Assembly (NCBI GenBank): GCA_036960565.1
Contig: JBALXQ010000006.1
Location: 87,539 to 151,538 of the forward strand
DNA: 64,000 nt
Reading direction: 5' to 3'
From: Bermanella sp036960565
GTDB lineage: Bacteria > Pseudomonadota > Gammaproteobacteria > Pseudomonadales > Oceanobacteraceae
Of this stretch, positions 8,507 to 16,829 are shown piece after piece. The notes beneath the pieces were generated by a model. The model was not told where the DNA came from. It worked only from the letters and a program-made list of their open reading frames with translations, and ran no database searches. The first letter of the stretch is position 1; every line of letters starts with the position of its first letter. The translations under genes were made by a program, and so were the position numbers.

Positions 8507-9656
8507 TTCCAATTCTGCTTTCGCGCCCAAACTTAAGCCTATTTGGCAAAGTCCTTTCCGAGGCTTGTTTTTATTGGGCCCGTTATTCTCATGCAGCGTA
8601 ATATTACTCTGGAGCTTGCAACTGGCTGGAGTCATTACCCTCAACACCTTTGGTAGCAGCCTTTATTGGCATGCCCACGAGATGCTATTTGGCTTTACTC
8701 TGGCCATCGTAGTGGGCTTTTTACTCACCGCAGTAAAAAATTGGACAGGCAACCCCAGCGCCCGAGGGCCCGCCATAAAAATGCTGATTTTCCTTTGGTG
8801 TTTGTCACGGTTACTGTGGTTATTTAACGATAGTCCTGTGTGGTTAGTTGCCTTAGTTGATACTGCTTTCCCCTTATATAGCGCTTACTGGTTAGGCAAG
8901 CCACTTTTAAAGTCAGGGCAAAAACACAACTGGCCATTTGTAGGCATACTTCTGGGGCTCGGTGCCTTACAGATCATTTACCACCTATTATTGGCCTTCA
9001 AGCCGGAATTTATACCCAAGCTACAGCAAGGGGTGGTGTTGGTTATGGCCAATTTGATTTTTTGGGTGGGCGGGCGTATTTTGCCATTTTTCGTACAAGC
9101 CAGACTCAATATTTCTCGGCGTATCCTACCCAACTGGTTAACCCCAGCAGCCATGGTAAGTAGCTGGAGCTTGATCCCTTTACTAATATTAGAACAAACA
9201 ACATTACTATCTGTTTTTGCCATCACTGCAACCGTACTGCACGCAGCTAGGTTAGCCCTGTTTTGGCGTAACGGAGTTTTTAAAGAACCCATGCTGTGGT
9301 CGTTATTTTTAGCACCTGGCTGGATTTTATTAGGCTTTTTAGCTCTGGGCTTAAACAACCCAAACTGGCTACACCTTATTACTGTAGGGGGAATAGGCGG
9401 CATGATTATAAGCGTTATCAGCCGCGTCAGCTTAGGTCACATTGGAGAGCCTATACGGGCGCTAAACTGGCTACCAATAGCCTTTATTCTCATTAGCCTA
9501 GCCAGTACGATTCGATTTTTTGCGACTGACATTCAAATATGGGGCGTGTCTGGTTACAGCCTAAGCGCATTATTTTGGTTAACCGCCTTCAGCTTATTTT
9601 TGGCCCAATATACACGGCGCTTATTATCAGCACGCAAAGATGGTTTACCCGGATAA
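8499..9656 (+). CDS. nnrS: NnrS family haem/copper membrane protein
   Basis: A 385-residue integral membrane protein with about 12 predicted helices. The N-terminal region (SPFRGLFLLGPLFS, then LYWHAHEMLFGFTLAIVVGFLLTAVKNWTG) is the NnrS hallmark, with the WHxHEM histidines that are likely metal ligands. NnrS proteins protect against nitrosative stress by limiting iron-nitrosyl damage. It lies behind NorR-type sites and a sigma-54 promoter, so induction by NO is expected. A GGAGG ribosome site precedes the ATG, which overlaps the upstream gene. No norVW, hmp or norBC is in the window, so NnrS appears to be a main NorR target here. Confidence 0.92.
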   Translation: MLNSNSAFAPKLKPIWQSPFRGLFLLGPLFSCSVILLWSLQLAGVITLNTFGSSLYWHAHEMLFGFTLAIVVGFLLTAVKNWTGNPSARGPAIKMLIFLWCLSRLLWLFNDSPVWLVALVDTAFPLYSAYWLGKPLLKSGQKHNWPFVGILLGLGALQIIYHLLLAFKPEFIPKLQQGVVLVMANLIFWVGGRILPFFVQARLNISRRILPNWLTPAAMVSSWSLIPLLILEQTTLLSVFAITATVLHAARLALFWRNGVFKEPMLWSLFLAPGWILLGFLALGLNNPNWLHLITVGGIGGMIISVISRVSLGHIGEPIRALNWLPIAFILISLASTIRFFATDIQIWGVSGYSLSALFWLTAFSLFLAQYTRRLLSARKDGLPG

Positions 9657-9704
9657 CAAAGACAGAAAACTAAGATCACTTAATCATTCAAAAAGGAAAC
9701 AATC

Positions 9705-9833
9705 ATGAGCAAGCCAGAAAAGATTAAAAATTCGGTATGGAAAGAACACACCACATGGATGAATATTATGAAGGAAGGCTCATTAACAGGGGTCCGCATT
9801 AAGCGGGATAAGTCACGTATATCCAGCAAATGA
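9705..9833 (+). CDS. 42-residue basic protein, third gene of the NorR/NnrS operon
   Basis: A short frame starting MSKPEKIKNSVWKEHTTW and ending RIKRDKSRISSK. It has a strong ribosome site (AAAGGAAAC, 5 nt before the ATG), lies 48 nt after nnrS, and is closed by a factor-independent terminator 5 nt after its stop. The protein is highly charged, basic at the C-terminus, with no membrane segment or cysteine. I recognise no family. The ribosome site and terminator argue that it is translated as part of the NO-response transcript. Confidence 0.62.
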   Translation: MSKPEKIKNSVWKEHTTWMNIMKEGSLTGVRIKRDKSRISSK

Positions 9834-9837
9834 AATG

Positions 9838-9872
9838 AAAAAGGCTGCTCCACTACTAAGGACGGCCTTTTT
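9838..9872. terminator. Bidirectional factor-independent terminator
   Basis: Stem AAAAAGGC (9838-9845) pairs with GCCTTTTT (9865-9872) around a 19-nt loop. A-tract and T-tract flank it, so it can serve the nnrS operon and the convergent VOC gene. Confidence 0.75.
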
Positions 9873-9885
9873 GCTATAACACTAT

Positions 9886-10254
9886 TCAGGCGTCTGGGTT
9901 TGGCACATCAGACCACACAGCAAACTCATTTCCATTAGGGTCATTAAAATGAAAACGACAACCTCCAGGGAATGAATAAATTTCTTTTATAATATTCCCG
10001 CCTGCTTCTGCTACCTTTTTCTGGGTTTGTTTAATATCTTTACTGTAAAAAACCACCAAAGCACTGCCGTTATCGGTGGATACATTTAATCTAGAAACAA
10101 AAAAACCACCATTGATACCTGCATGAGAAAACGCAGCATAGGCTGGCCCATAATCCACAAATTCCCAGCCAAATACGCCATTAAAAAACTTTTTAGTAGC
10201 CACCATATCCTTAGCAGGAAACTCTAAATAATTAATTTTTTCATGTTGATCCAA
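9886..10254 (-). CDS. VOC (glyoxalase/bleomycin-resistance fold) family protein
   Basis: A 122-residue single VOC domain. It begins INYLEFPAKDMVATKKFFNGVFGWEF and ends with the typical FHFNDPNGNEFAVWSD strand. Pairs of beta-alpha-beta-beta-beta units in this fold bind a metal, but the substrate cannot be read from sequence. Similar one-domain proteins are often annotated as glyoxalase-like or antibiotic-binding proteins. It is monocistronic, convergent with the nnrS operon and shares its terminator. Confidence 0.88.
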   Translation of the reverse strand: MDQHEKINYLEFPAKDMVATKKFFNGVFGWEFVDYGPAYAAFSHAGINGGFFVSRLNVSTDNGSALVVFYSKDIKQTQKKVAEAGGNIIKEIYSFPGGCRFHFNDPNGNEFAVWSDVPNPDA

Positions 10255-10370
10255 AACAGCACCTCATCCCTTTATCGGCAATTAAACCGAATTTGAGCAA
10301 TTATTAAGTTTAACAGCCTATCCATCACAAAAAGGGCGAGCAAAAACCATCCACCCTAACACTGGTCACG

Positions 10371-10733
10371 TTAAACCAATGCCAAAAAAGGGCTAATGGT
10401 TATAGCGATTAAACCCACCACCAATAACAAGTACAGCACAAACATCATTGGCTGCTGGCGAAAAGTAGACCACAACGTACGCGTCGTTCCTTCCTCACGG
10501 GCTTTTTCATATTCACCACGCACTCGCTGCTGCCGTTGCTGCTGATATTGAGACAAAAGCACTTTAACTTCATCCAGCTTAGAGCTATCCCTTAGCCAAA
10601 GCCCTTGCAATCCAATCCCCCAAAACCCGGCATTGGTTTCATAATACTCAACCTGGTTTTCATCCAGCAGAGCCAAAATCTCTTCATGCTCGTCTTCGGG
10701 CACCTGTTTTAGCTTTAAAAGTAATTCCGGCAT
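10371..10733 (-). CDS. DUF6164 family membrane protein
   Basis: About 120 residues beginning MPELLLKLKQVPEDEHEEILALLDENQVEYYETNAG. The N-terminal domain (about 1-65) resembles the small signal-transducing alpha/beta folds of DUF6164/DUF2007-type proteins. A basic helix follows (QQQRQQRVRGEYEKAREEG), and one C-terminal transmembrane segment spans about residues 95-117. I took the ATG at 10733 because the conserved MPELL start fits the family. An ATG four codons upstream is possible. The role is unknown. It is divergent from the DUF6502 operon. Confidence 0.75.
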   Translation of the reverse strand: MPELLLKLKQVPEDEHEEILALLDENQVEYYETNAGFWGIGLQGLWLRDSSKLDEVKVLLSQYQQQRQQRVRGEYEKAREEGTTRTLWSTFRQQPMMFVLYLLLVVGLIAITISPFLALV

Positions 10734-10854
10734 GTTGCATTCCACTTTGTCTTTAAGGGGATTTTACCCAAGCCACACCAGAAGCGCATCCGTTCAAGCA
10801 GAATATCTTGCCACGGTATAATTCATCCACCCCATCCGACCCCTCATTATAAAT

Positions 10855-10869
10855 GTGATTTTTTCCCAC
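10855..10869. promoter_or_regulatory. Motif shared with the beta-propeller lipoprotein promoter
   Basis: GTGATTTTTTCCCAC lies 20 bp before the DUF6502 ATG. Its 12-base core ATTTTTTCCCAC is identical, on the opposite strand, to the inverted repeat at 12850-12866. A shared regulator is possible but unproven. Confidence 0.35.
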
Positions 10870-10888
10870 AATCAATTACACTACTCAT

Positions 10889-11692
10889 ATGGATACTAAT
10901 GAAAAACAAAATCAGCTGCTAAAATCGGCCATTAAGCACATGCTTAAGCCCCTGATTCGCTTTTTGATTAAAAAACAAATTACCCTTGCCACTCTGGTTG
11001 AAATTCTTAAATCCGCTTATGTGGAAGTGGCAGAAAAAGACTTTGCCATTGAGGGCAAAGCCCCTACCGATAGCCGTATTAACTTACTGACTGGCGTGCA
11101 CCGCAAAGATGTGAAACGTTTGCGCGACCTAAACGAAGAACACAAAGCCTCCGAGCGACTTTCCATTAGCAGCTTAATGCTAGCAACCTGGATGGCAGAA
11201 GAGCCTTATACAAAAAAAGGCATTCCTCAAGCAATCAACATAAACGGTGATGTAAGCTTTGAAGCCTTGGCCAATCAATATAGCCGACAGAATATTCGTG
11301 CCACCTCTATCATGGAGAATTGGCTTGAAATGGGCTGGATCAGCAAGACAGAGCAAGGCCTTTTATCTTTAAATCTGGATACGCTTCAAGACAATCAATT
11401 AAGCGCCGACCAGTTGTTTTTCTTTGCCGAAAATTTAGCCGACCACCTAGCCACCAGCACGGGAAATTTGGTTAACAAGGAAAAAATGTTTGAGCGCGCG
11501 GTGTTTTATAATGCACTTAGCAAGGAATCGATACTGATTCTAAAAAAGGTCGCCAAAGAACAATCTATGACCGTATTAAAAGATTTAAACAAGCAGGCTC
11601 TGTCCCTTCAAAAGCAAGATAAAAACAGCGACAAATCACTTTATCGTTTTCGCTTGGGCAGTTATTTTTATACGGATCTAAATAATGAATAA
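10889..11692 (+). CDS. DUF6502 family protein
   Basis: A 267-residue cytoplasmic protein. It begins QNQLLKSAIKHMLKPLIRFLIKKQITLATLVEILKSAYVEVAEKDF and continues with TDSRINLLTGVHRKDVKRLRDL, the signature of DUF6502. The N-terminal half looks like a helix-turn-helix module, so a DNA-binding role is plausible but not established. Its stop overlaps the next gene by 8 nt, so the two are translationally coupled. In other bacteria I recall DUF6502 genes next to secreted GGIGGTG/DUF5666 proteins, and the same pairing is seen here in reduced form. Confidence 0.85.
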   Translation: MDTNEKQNQLLKSAIKHMLKPLIRFLIKKQITLATLVEILKSAYVEVAEKDFAIEGKAPTDSRINLLTGVHRKDVKRLRDLNEEHKASERLSISSLMLATWMAEEPYTKKGIPQAININGDVSFEALANQYSRQNIRATSIMENWLEMGWISKTEQGLLSLNLDTLQDNQLSADQLFFFAENLADHLATSTGNLVNKEKMFERAVFYNALSKESILILKKVAKEQSMTVLKDLNKQALSLQKQDKNSDKSLYRFRLGSYFYTDLNNE

Positions 11693-11993
11693 ACTATTGA
11701 TAAAATACTGGATTGGAGCGCTTTTCATTGGTTTATTCAGCAATAACGCTCTATCTCAGCAAGAAGAAATCATTGGCGGCATTGGCGGTACTGGCTCACA
11801 AGAAGAGATTATCGGCGGCATTGGCGGCACCGGCATTCGCGATATGGAACGCCCCGAACTTCTGGAAAGACCTGAATTACTGGATAGCCGCGAAGCTTTG
11901 GAAGATGCATTAGATGCTGCAAATGATGCAGGAGAAGCGCTTGATAACCCACTGCCCAGCAGCGACGACCTCCCCGACAACGACATGCCCTAG
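11685..11993 (+). CDS. Secreted acidic protein with duplicated EEIIGGIGGTG motif
   Basis: A 102-residue protein with an N-terminal signal peptide (about residues 1-24, cleavage near ALS-QQEE). The mature part starts with two copies of QEEIIGGIGGTG (about 25-50) followed by an acidic tail with the repeated words RPELLERPELL, ending in DDLPDNDMP. GGIGGTG motifs occur at the N-terminus of DUF5666 proteins encoded beside DUF6502, but the beta-barrel-like DUF5666 domains are missing. It is either a truncated relative or a distinct short secreted partner. Function unknown. Confidence 0.75.
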   Translation: MNKLLIKYWIGALFIGLFSNNALSQQEEIIGGIGGTGSQEEIIGGIGGTGIRDMERPELLERPELLDSREALEDALDAANDAGEALDNPLPSSDDLPDNDMP

Positions 11994-12012
11994 CAAATAA
12001 CTGACTCAAGAC

Positions 12013-12726
12013 CTAATAAGTAATTTTCCAAATCAGTCCAGACACCCAGTCTGGGCTAGTATTGCTAAGACCCTTACCCAAGGTTGCCGTAACTTTATGG
12101 CGGGAACTCAACTTGTGCTGCAGTAAAACACTCACTGTACGGTCCAAATTACCAAGGGCAGTAGGTTTATAATCCAGAAGCAAACCACTCACCCAGCCTT
12201 TTTTAACTGGGTAAACCCCACCTAACACATAATAAAAACTGTCCTCACGCTGGCGCACTAAACTTTCCTGAGTGTCACTGTTATCGTCTTGCTGACCACT
12301 GTCGTATTGATAGTCTTCCCGCCACCAGTACCCTAATTCCATGAAGGCAACCCCACCCAAGAAGTAACCACTTAGCTCAACACTGGTGCCCGTGTCTTTA
12401 ACAGGCAGGGTTAAATTGGAATTTGCCGTGGCCAATTTTTGTTTTATATGAAGGTCTAGGTAGAGTTTTTTCCATTGATTTAAATAAGAAAATTTAACAC
12501 TCGCATTACCCATACCATCGCGCCCATTAAACCCACTAATGTAAGGCAGGCTTAATTTTGCCTTGTAGGTACTGGTTGAATAATACATCCCAACCGGGGT
12601 ATACCAATAACTGCCATCAGAATCGGCAATGCGGTATTGACCCAACGACAGCTTGAATGACTCTTTGGCTTGTAGCGGCATTGAGAGCACCCAAATACTC
12701 ACCAAAAACATGACTAAACGCAGCAA
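12013..12726 (-). CDS. Predicted outer-membrane beta-barrel protein
   Basis: A 237-residue protein with a clear signal peptide (MLRLVMFLVSIWVLSMPLQA-KES). The mature part is a series of alternating amphipathic strands rich in Tyr, Gly and aromatic girdle residues. It ends in DWVSGLIWKITY, with a terminal aromatic residue as expected for BAM-dependent barrels. It has no family I can name. It is probably 8-10 stranded and may act as a small porin or surface protein. It is divergent from the beta-propeller lipoprotein and may share control with it. Confidence 0.7.
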   Translation of the reverse strand: MLRLVMFLVSIWVLSMPLQAKESFKLSLGQYRIADSDGSYWYTPVGMYYSTSTYKAKLSLPYISGFNGRDGMGNASVKFSYLNQWKKLYLDLHIKQKLATANSNLTLPVKDTGTSVELSGYFLGGVAFMELGYWWREDYQYDSGQQDDNSDTQESLVRQREDSFYYVLGGVYPVKKGWVSGLLLDYKPTALGNLDRTVSVLLQHKLSSRHKVTATLGKGLSNTSPDWVSGLIWKITY

Positions 12727-12849
12727 TTTTTATCCCTAATATCACCTATGAAATCCATCGCCCTAGCATTTGAATTCATCTTTAGAACAGCAAAATATAA
12801 AGGCTCAGCCATTGTAACGATTTTAAATAAAGAGTCCCTCACTATTGAC

Positions 12850-12866
12850 GTGGGAAAAAATCCCAC
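12850..12866. promoter_or_regulatory. Perfect inverted repeat GTGGGA-N5-TCCCAC
   Basis: The repeat lies between the divergent outer-membrane protein and lipoprotein genes, 34 bp before the lipoprotein ATG. The A-rich spacer and closely related site at 10855 suggest an operator. It could also be a small hairpin in the 5' UTR. Confidence 0.45.
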
Positions 12867-12899
12867 TATTATTGTTTTATGATTCAAGGAGGCACTGCC

Positions 12900-14984
12900 A
12901 TGAACAAAAACATTTACCACTACGTTGCGCATTCACGCACTAATCGCGCCCTACTAGCGAGTTGCGCAGTGGTGCTAGCCCTTGTGGGTTGCATGGATTT
13001 AGGATTAAGATCTAACGATGAAAGTGAGCCAGACAATCAAGTACAGGTGAATTTAAAAAGCGCACAAAGCCAAAACGACTTTAAAGAATATCTAACTGCC
13101 CGCTTAACCCAACTGCCCACTGAAAACGATTACCCTATCTACCAGGGAGATGTCATGGCAACGCTTGAATCCAGCAGCGAGCCCGTTGCCGATGCAGCAA
13201 ATGCCGCGGGCAGTAATGAAGAGTTTAGTGGCACCAATAATCAGGTGAGCGGTGTAGATGAAGCAGACATTTGGAAATACGACGGTACCAATTTTTTTAT
13301 TTTAAAGCAGGCCGTATGGAACTATCACTACAATGAGTTCACCACCCAGTGTTATGGCAATAATGGACAACCAGAAATTGATGCGGCTTCCAGCGATAGC
13401 CAAATTGCACCCTGCCGCCCAGAGCCAACCCTGGACACACCAGCTCAAATTCGTGTAGTTAAAAACGATAAGACTAGCCTTTCCACCTTCGATCTCGACA
13501 ACACCAATCCCAGCGAACTTTATTTAAAAGACAACTCTCTAGTGGTTTTAGGCAATAAAACCGATTACAACAGTAACTGGGGTAGCTACCAAAATTGGCA
13601 AGATGGTCGCACCGACATTCGTGTTTTAGATGTCAGTGATGTATCGCAACCACAACAAACGCTCAAAATTAATGTAGATGGTTACGTGGTGCAAAGCCGG
13701 CGCATTGGTAACGAGTTATTTCTCATTACTCGCTTCACACCCAACCTTGAAGGCATCAGCTATTACCCTAATAGCCAGACAGAAATAGAGCAAAATGAAA
13801 ACATTCTTCAAGATATTCCCCTTGCCGAACTATTGCCTAGCATCACTATCAATGATCAGCAGCAAGCTTTAGTCAGTGGTGAAGATTGTTTGCTAGCCGA
13901 CACTCCCGAACAACAACAGGGATACCCGGCCATTGCCACCATCACTCGCATCAACATCAGTAACGGTGAATTCAGCAGCCGTTGCATGGCGGCTCAGGTA
14001 GACGGTATTTACATGAGCGAAAACAGCCTTTATTTATTCAGCACCAGCTACTGGGATTTCTCTGAAGAAAACAATAGTGATGGAATCATCTGGAATTGGG
14101 GCCAGGGCAACACCCATTTACACAAGTTCGAAATACAGTCACTGGAATATCAAGGCTCTGCTATTTTGCCTGGCCGCCTAGGCTGGAATAATCCGAGATA
14201 TCGCTTGGGCGAATTAAGTGATGGCAACCTTGGTATCGTTACTTCTCAGGATTCTTGGAGAGACCCCAAGCATTACTTAACCGTACTGGGTTCAGTTAAT
14301 AACCACCTCACTAACATCGCTAGCCTGCCAAACCAAACACAACCCGCTGCCATAGGCAAACCTGGTGAGCGTATTTTCAGCGTACGCTTCATGCAAGATC
14401 GCGCCTATATAGTAACCTTTGAAAATACCGACCCACTCTATGTAATAGACCTAACGGATTCATCGCAACCTATCATTGCCGGTGAACTAGAAATACCTGG
14501 CTTTAGCGATTACCTGCACCCTGTAGGAGATGATCTATTACTGGGCGTAGGCCAAAGCGCCAACCGGGCGGTTAAAGTATCTCTGTTTAATGTGAGTGAT
14601 ATTCAAAACCCCAGTGAACTTGGCAACATCATTATTGGTGATCATGGCTCCAGCACATTATTAAGTCATCAACCTCATGCATTTGCCGGTATTCAACAAG
14701 AGGGCCAATATCGCTTTGCCTTCCCCATAAGCGTTTATGGTGCCACTTACTATGACGAGTGGTCACACTCAGGCCTGTATTTATTCAACATAACCGACAA
14801 CCAACTCAACCAAGATGGTGCTTTAATTACCAACGCCGACACAGATAACAATGACTACCAGTACTGGAACGATTGGGATAAACGTCGCGGACTTATCCAA
14901 GGGGATGATGTTTACTTTTTAAAGGGAAGTGACTTGTATCAGGCCAATTGGCATAACCCAGAACAAATTAGCGAAAAGTTCTAG
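12900..14984 (+). CDS. Beta-propeller domain lipoprotein
   Basis: A protein of about 694 residues. The N-terminus carries a lipoprotein signal (LLASCAVVLALVGC, lipobox LVGC near residue 31). The segment SGTNNQVSGVDEADIWKYDGTNFFIL is the signature that opens secreted beta-propeller (PF09826-type) domains. Many DLTDSSQP / DVSDVSQP words mark blades. Such proteins are surface or periplasmic with unknown ligand. I start at 12900, where an AAGGAGG ribosome site is placed ideally, rather than the in-frame ATG at 12879. A terminator follows the stop. Confidence 0.9.
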   Translation: MNKNIYHYVAHSRTNRALLASCAVVLALVGCMDLGLRSNDESEPDNQVQVNLKSAQSQNDFKEYLTARLTQLPTENDYPIYQGDVMATLESSSEPVADAANAAGSNEEFSGTNNQVSGVDEADIWKYDGTNFFILKQAVWNYHYNEFTTQCYGNNGQPEIDAASSDSQIAPCRPEPTLDTPAQIRVVKNDKTSLSTFDLDNTNPSELYLKDNSLVVLGNKTDYNSNWGSYQNWQDGRTDIRVLDVSDVSQPQQTLKINVDGYVVQSRRIGNELFLITRFTPNLEGISYYPNSQTEIEQNENILQDIPLAELLPSITINDQQQALVSGEDCLLADTPEQQQGYPAIATITRINISNGEFSSRCMAAQVDGIYMSENSLYLFSTSYWDFSEENNSDGIIWNWGQGNTHLHKFEIQSLEYQGSAILPGRLGWNNPRYRLGELSDGNLGIVTSQDSWRDPKHYLTVLGSVNNHLTNIASLPNQTQPAAIGKPGERIFSVRFMQDRAYIVTFENTDPLYVIDLTDSSQPIIAGELEIPGFSDYLHPVGDDLLLGVGQSANRAVKVSLFNVSDIQNPSELGNIIIGDHGSSTLLSHQPHAFAGIQQEGQYRFAFPISVYGATYYDEWSHSGLYLFNITDNQLNQDGALITNADTDNNDYQYWNDWDKRRGLIQGDDVYFLKGSDLYQANWHNPEQISEKF

Positions 14985-15038
14985 AGATTTAAACACTTGA
15001 GAAAAGTAATTAACAAATAACCAGTTTGTCCCATTGGG

Positions 15039-15068
15039 CCGCGCCAAGGATTGGCACGGTCATTTTTT
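15039..15068 (+). terminator. Factor-independent terminator of the beta-propeller lipoprotein gene
   Basis: CCGCGCCA (15039-15046) pairs with TGGCACGG (15052-15059), one mismatch, 5-nt loop, followed by a run of six T after TCA. Confidence 0.7.
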
Positions 15069-15180
15069 ATAAAGCGTAAAGTAGCAATATAAGCATTCAA
15101 AATTTAAAAACTTAATCAAACCGCCTCTTCCAATTAAGAACAAGACCCGCACCACCTAATCACCCTCCAGTTCAATAACT

Positions 15181-15507
15181 TCATTTTAACGAGTTTAGAA
15201 TCTCTTTCGGGTTATATCCTTTTATTACCTGACCATTAATTAACAATAAAGGAACTGCTTCACCTCCCAGCACATTCTGTTGCCGCTTACCCTCCACCGA
15301 CTCTTCAATGTCATACTCAAAGTAGGCTACTTGGTGCTTTTTCAGAAACTTTCGTGCCTTCTCACAATAGCCACACCAGCTGGTAGCATACAGAATGACT
15401 TTACCATTATGTGCAGCAGCAAAATCAGGGTATGGACTAATCGTATCGGCCATGAACTTCCAAATTAGAAGTGCAAAAAAAATCAGCATGAAAATAAGTT
15501 TTTTCAT
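15181..15507 (-). CDS. Membrane-anchored glutaredoxin-family protein
   Basis: A 108-residue protein. Residues 1-21 form a single hydrophobic anchor or uncleaved signal. A glutaredoxin fold follows, with active site CGYC (near residue 46), the cis-proline segment EAVPLLLI, and a GYNPKEI C-terminal turn typical of GlrX/GrxC-like domains. The location suggests thiol-disulfide exchange at the inner membrane, probably on the periplasmic side. It lies 27 nt downstream of the binding-protein gene on the same strand, so they may be cotranscribed. A cleavable signal peptide is an alternative to an anchor. Confidence 0.85.
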   Translation of the reverse strand: MKKLIFMLIFFALLIWKFMADTISPYPDFAAAHNGKVILYATSWCGYCEKARKFLKKHQVAYFEYDIEESVEGKRQQNVLGGEAVPLLLINGQVIKGYNPKEILNSLK

Positions 15508-15534
15508 TCAAGCCCTCCCACTGCCCAGTAGAAG

Positions 15535-16533
15535 TTACTGAGTACAACGACGGTAGTTTTCAGGGGTGCAATGCGTTAAAGGGGTATAAAGGGTTTTGGA
15601 GTATTTTTTCTGGGTAACAATTTTATGCAAAGTTAAAATAGCCTCTCGCCCCATATCATAAGGATTTTGCCCCACATTATAATGAGACAATCCATCTCTT
15701 AGGTGACCAAGTTGACTGGCATTTGTATCAGCAAAGACAACAACAAATTTATGACTGTCCAGATCTTTTTTATTGGCCAGCATGAGCTTTTGATATTGCG
15801 CCACTGCATTTTGCGGCCCTCCGCCCACGCCAATTAAAGTATTAGCACTTTTGTCTTTCTCAAATACTAGCTGCATCTGAGAAATAGCTCGATTAAAATC
15901 CCCTAAATGAGGCAACGGGCAGCGCGACCATTCAGAATAACCGTTTTCACCCGTGAGCCTTCGCCCAGGTGGGTTTTGGTATTGATTACCCGACAAAACT
16001 GAGCGTAAACCCATTATACGTAAATTCAAATTAGGAGAATCCAGCCTCCCGGTGTGAATGCACAATTGCGCGCCCTGGGGCCGTAATTTTTGTACAGCTT
16101 CTCCCAGTGCTCTACCTAATTCCAAATTATTAGTGCCAACATAAGCCTTGCGTAAATACTGATGACGCTCGTTAAAATCAGCGTCAAACGCCACCACTGG
16201 AATGCCCGCTTCATAAGCCTTACGCATGCTGTTGTCGGCCAGAAATTCAGATTGAGTCACTGCAATGGCAATACCATCTATTCCCTCATCAATGAGCCGT
16301 GACAAAATCTTATCCTGTTTGCGCACGTCATTGGTTTTTAAAGAGCCACGAAAAATACATGTCACTCCTTTCAGGGCTTTTGCCGCCGCTTCACAGCCTT
16401 CACCGGCCGCCATATAGAAAGGGGAGCTGGCCTTTTTAGGCACCAAGGCAAAGACCCATTCCTTACTATTGGCAAGCTGACTTAAGCCCATTACACATAG
16501 CAGCCACAAACACAGCCAACTCTTACCCTTCAT
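15535..16533 (-). CDS. Orphan periplasmic substrate-binding protein (sugar/LacI type)
   Basis: A 332-residue protein with signal peptide (about 1-23, MGLSQLANS-KEW). It is a type I periplasmic binding fold (Peripla_BP_4-like): FALVPKKASSPFYMAAGEGCEAAAKAL opens lobe 1, and GIDGIAIAVTQSEFL and AGIPVVAFDADF form hinge-proximal strands. Six to seven cysteines in the mature chain (CEAA, TCIF, LCIH, RCPL, HCTP, RRCTQ) are unusual and could form disulfides. No permease or ATPase is adjacent. A role in sensing, perhaps with a distant kinase, is as likely as transport. The ligand is unknown. Confidence 0.8.
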   Translation of the reverse strand: MKGKSWLCLWLLCVMGLSQLANSKEWVFALVPKKASSPFYMAAGEGCEAAAKALKGVTCIFRGSLKTNDVRKQDKILSRLIDEGIDGIAIAVTQSEFLADNSMRKAYEAGIPVVAFDADFNERHQYLRKAYVGTNNLELGRALGEAVQKLRPQGAQLCIHTGRLDSPNLNLRIMGLRSVLSGNQYQNPPGRRLTGENGYSEWSRCPLPHLGDFNRAISQMQLVFEKDKSANTLIGVGGGPQNAVAQYQKLMLANKKDLDSHKFVVVFADTNASQLGHLRDGLSHYNVGQNPYDMGREAILTLHKIVTQKKYSKTLYTPLTHCTPENYRRCTQ

Positions 16534-16829
16534 TTTTCACCCATTTCCCTGCTACCACCATCAATACTCAGTTAAAACGGCCCTTCCCGCTAAAGCAACA
16601 CCGTGGGTTCTCATGAGCAGCCCTGTTAACTATAGGCCTGAATTGACCTAACGTCAGTCAATAGGCAGCAGCACCGTACATACCAATATGTCTAAAACCC
16701 ACAATGCTTATGACTAAAGCGTGAACCTACTGGCTCCATATCAGCAGTACAAAGTTCACAGGCATAAAAAAAGCGCACAATTTTCATTGCACGCTTTTTA
16801 TAAGTCCTAATCGAATAGGCCGTTAAAAA
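16534..16829. other. 296-bp intergenic region
   Basis: It holds the upstream region of the binding-protein gene and the terminator of neither strand's large genes except the hairpin at 16768-16799. No open frame with a ribosome site was seen. Confidence 0.6.
16768..16799. terminator. Terminator after ybiT (works in both orientations)
   Basis: AAAAAGCG (16768-16775) pairs with CGCTTTTT (16792-16799). The inner CAAT/ATTG arms extend the stem across a two-base internal loop. It lies 30 nt after the ybiT stop. Confidence 0.78.

Noticed and set aside
12714..12932. 72-codon minus-strand frame overlapping the beta-propeller promoter
   Set aside because: It crosses the outer-membrane protein start and the GTGGGA operator, has no ribosome site and does not look like a protein family.
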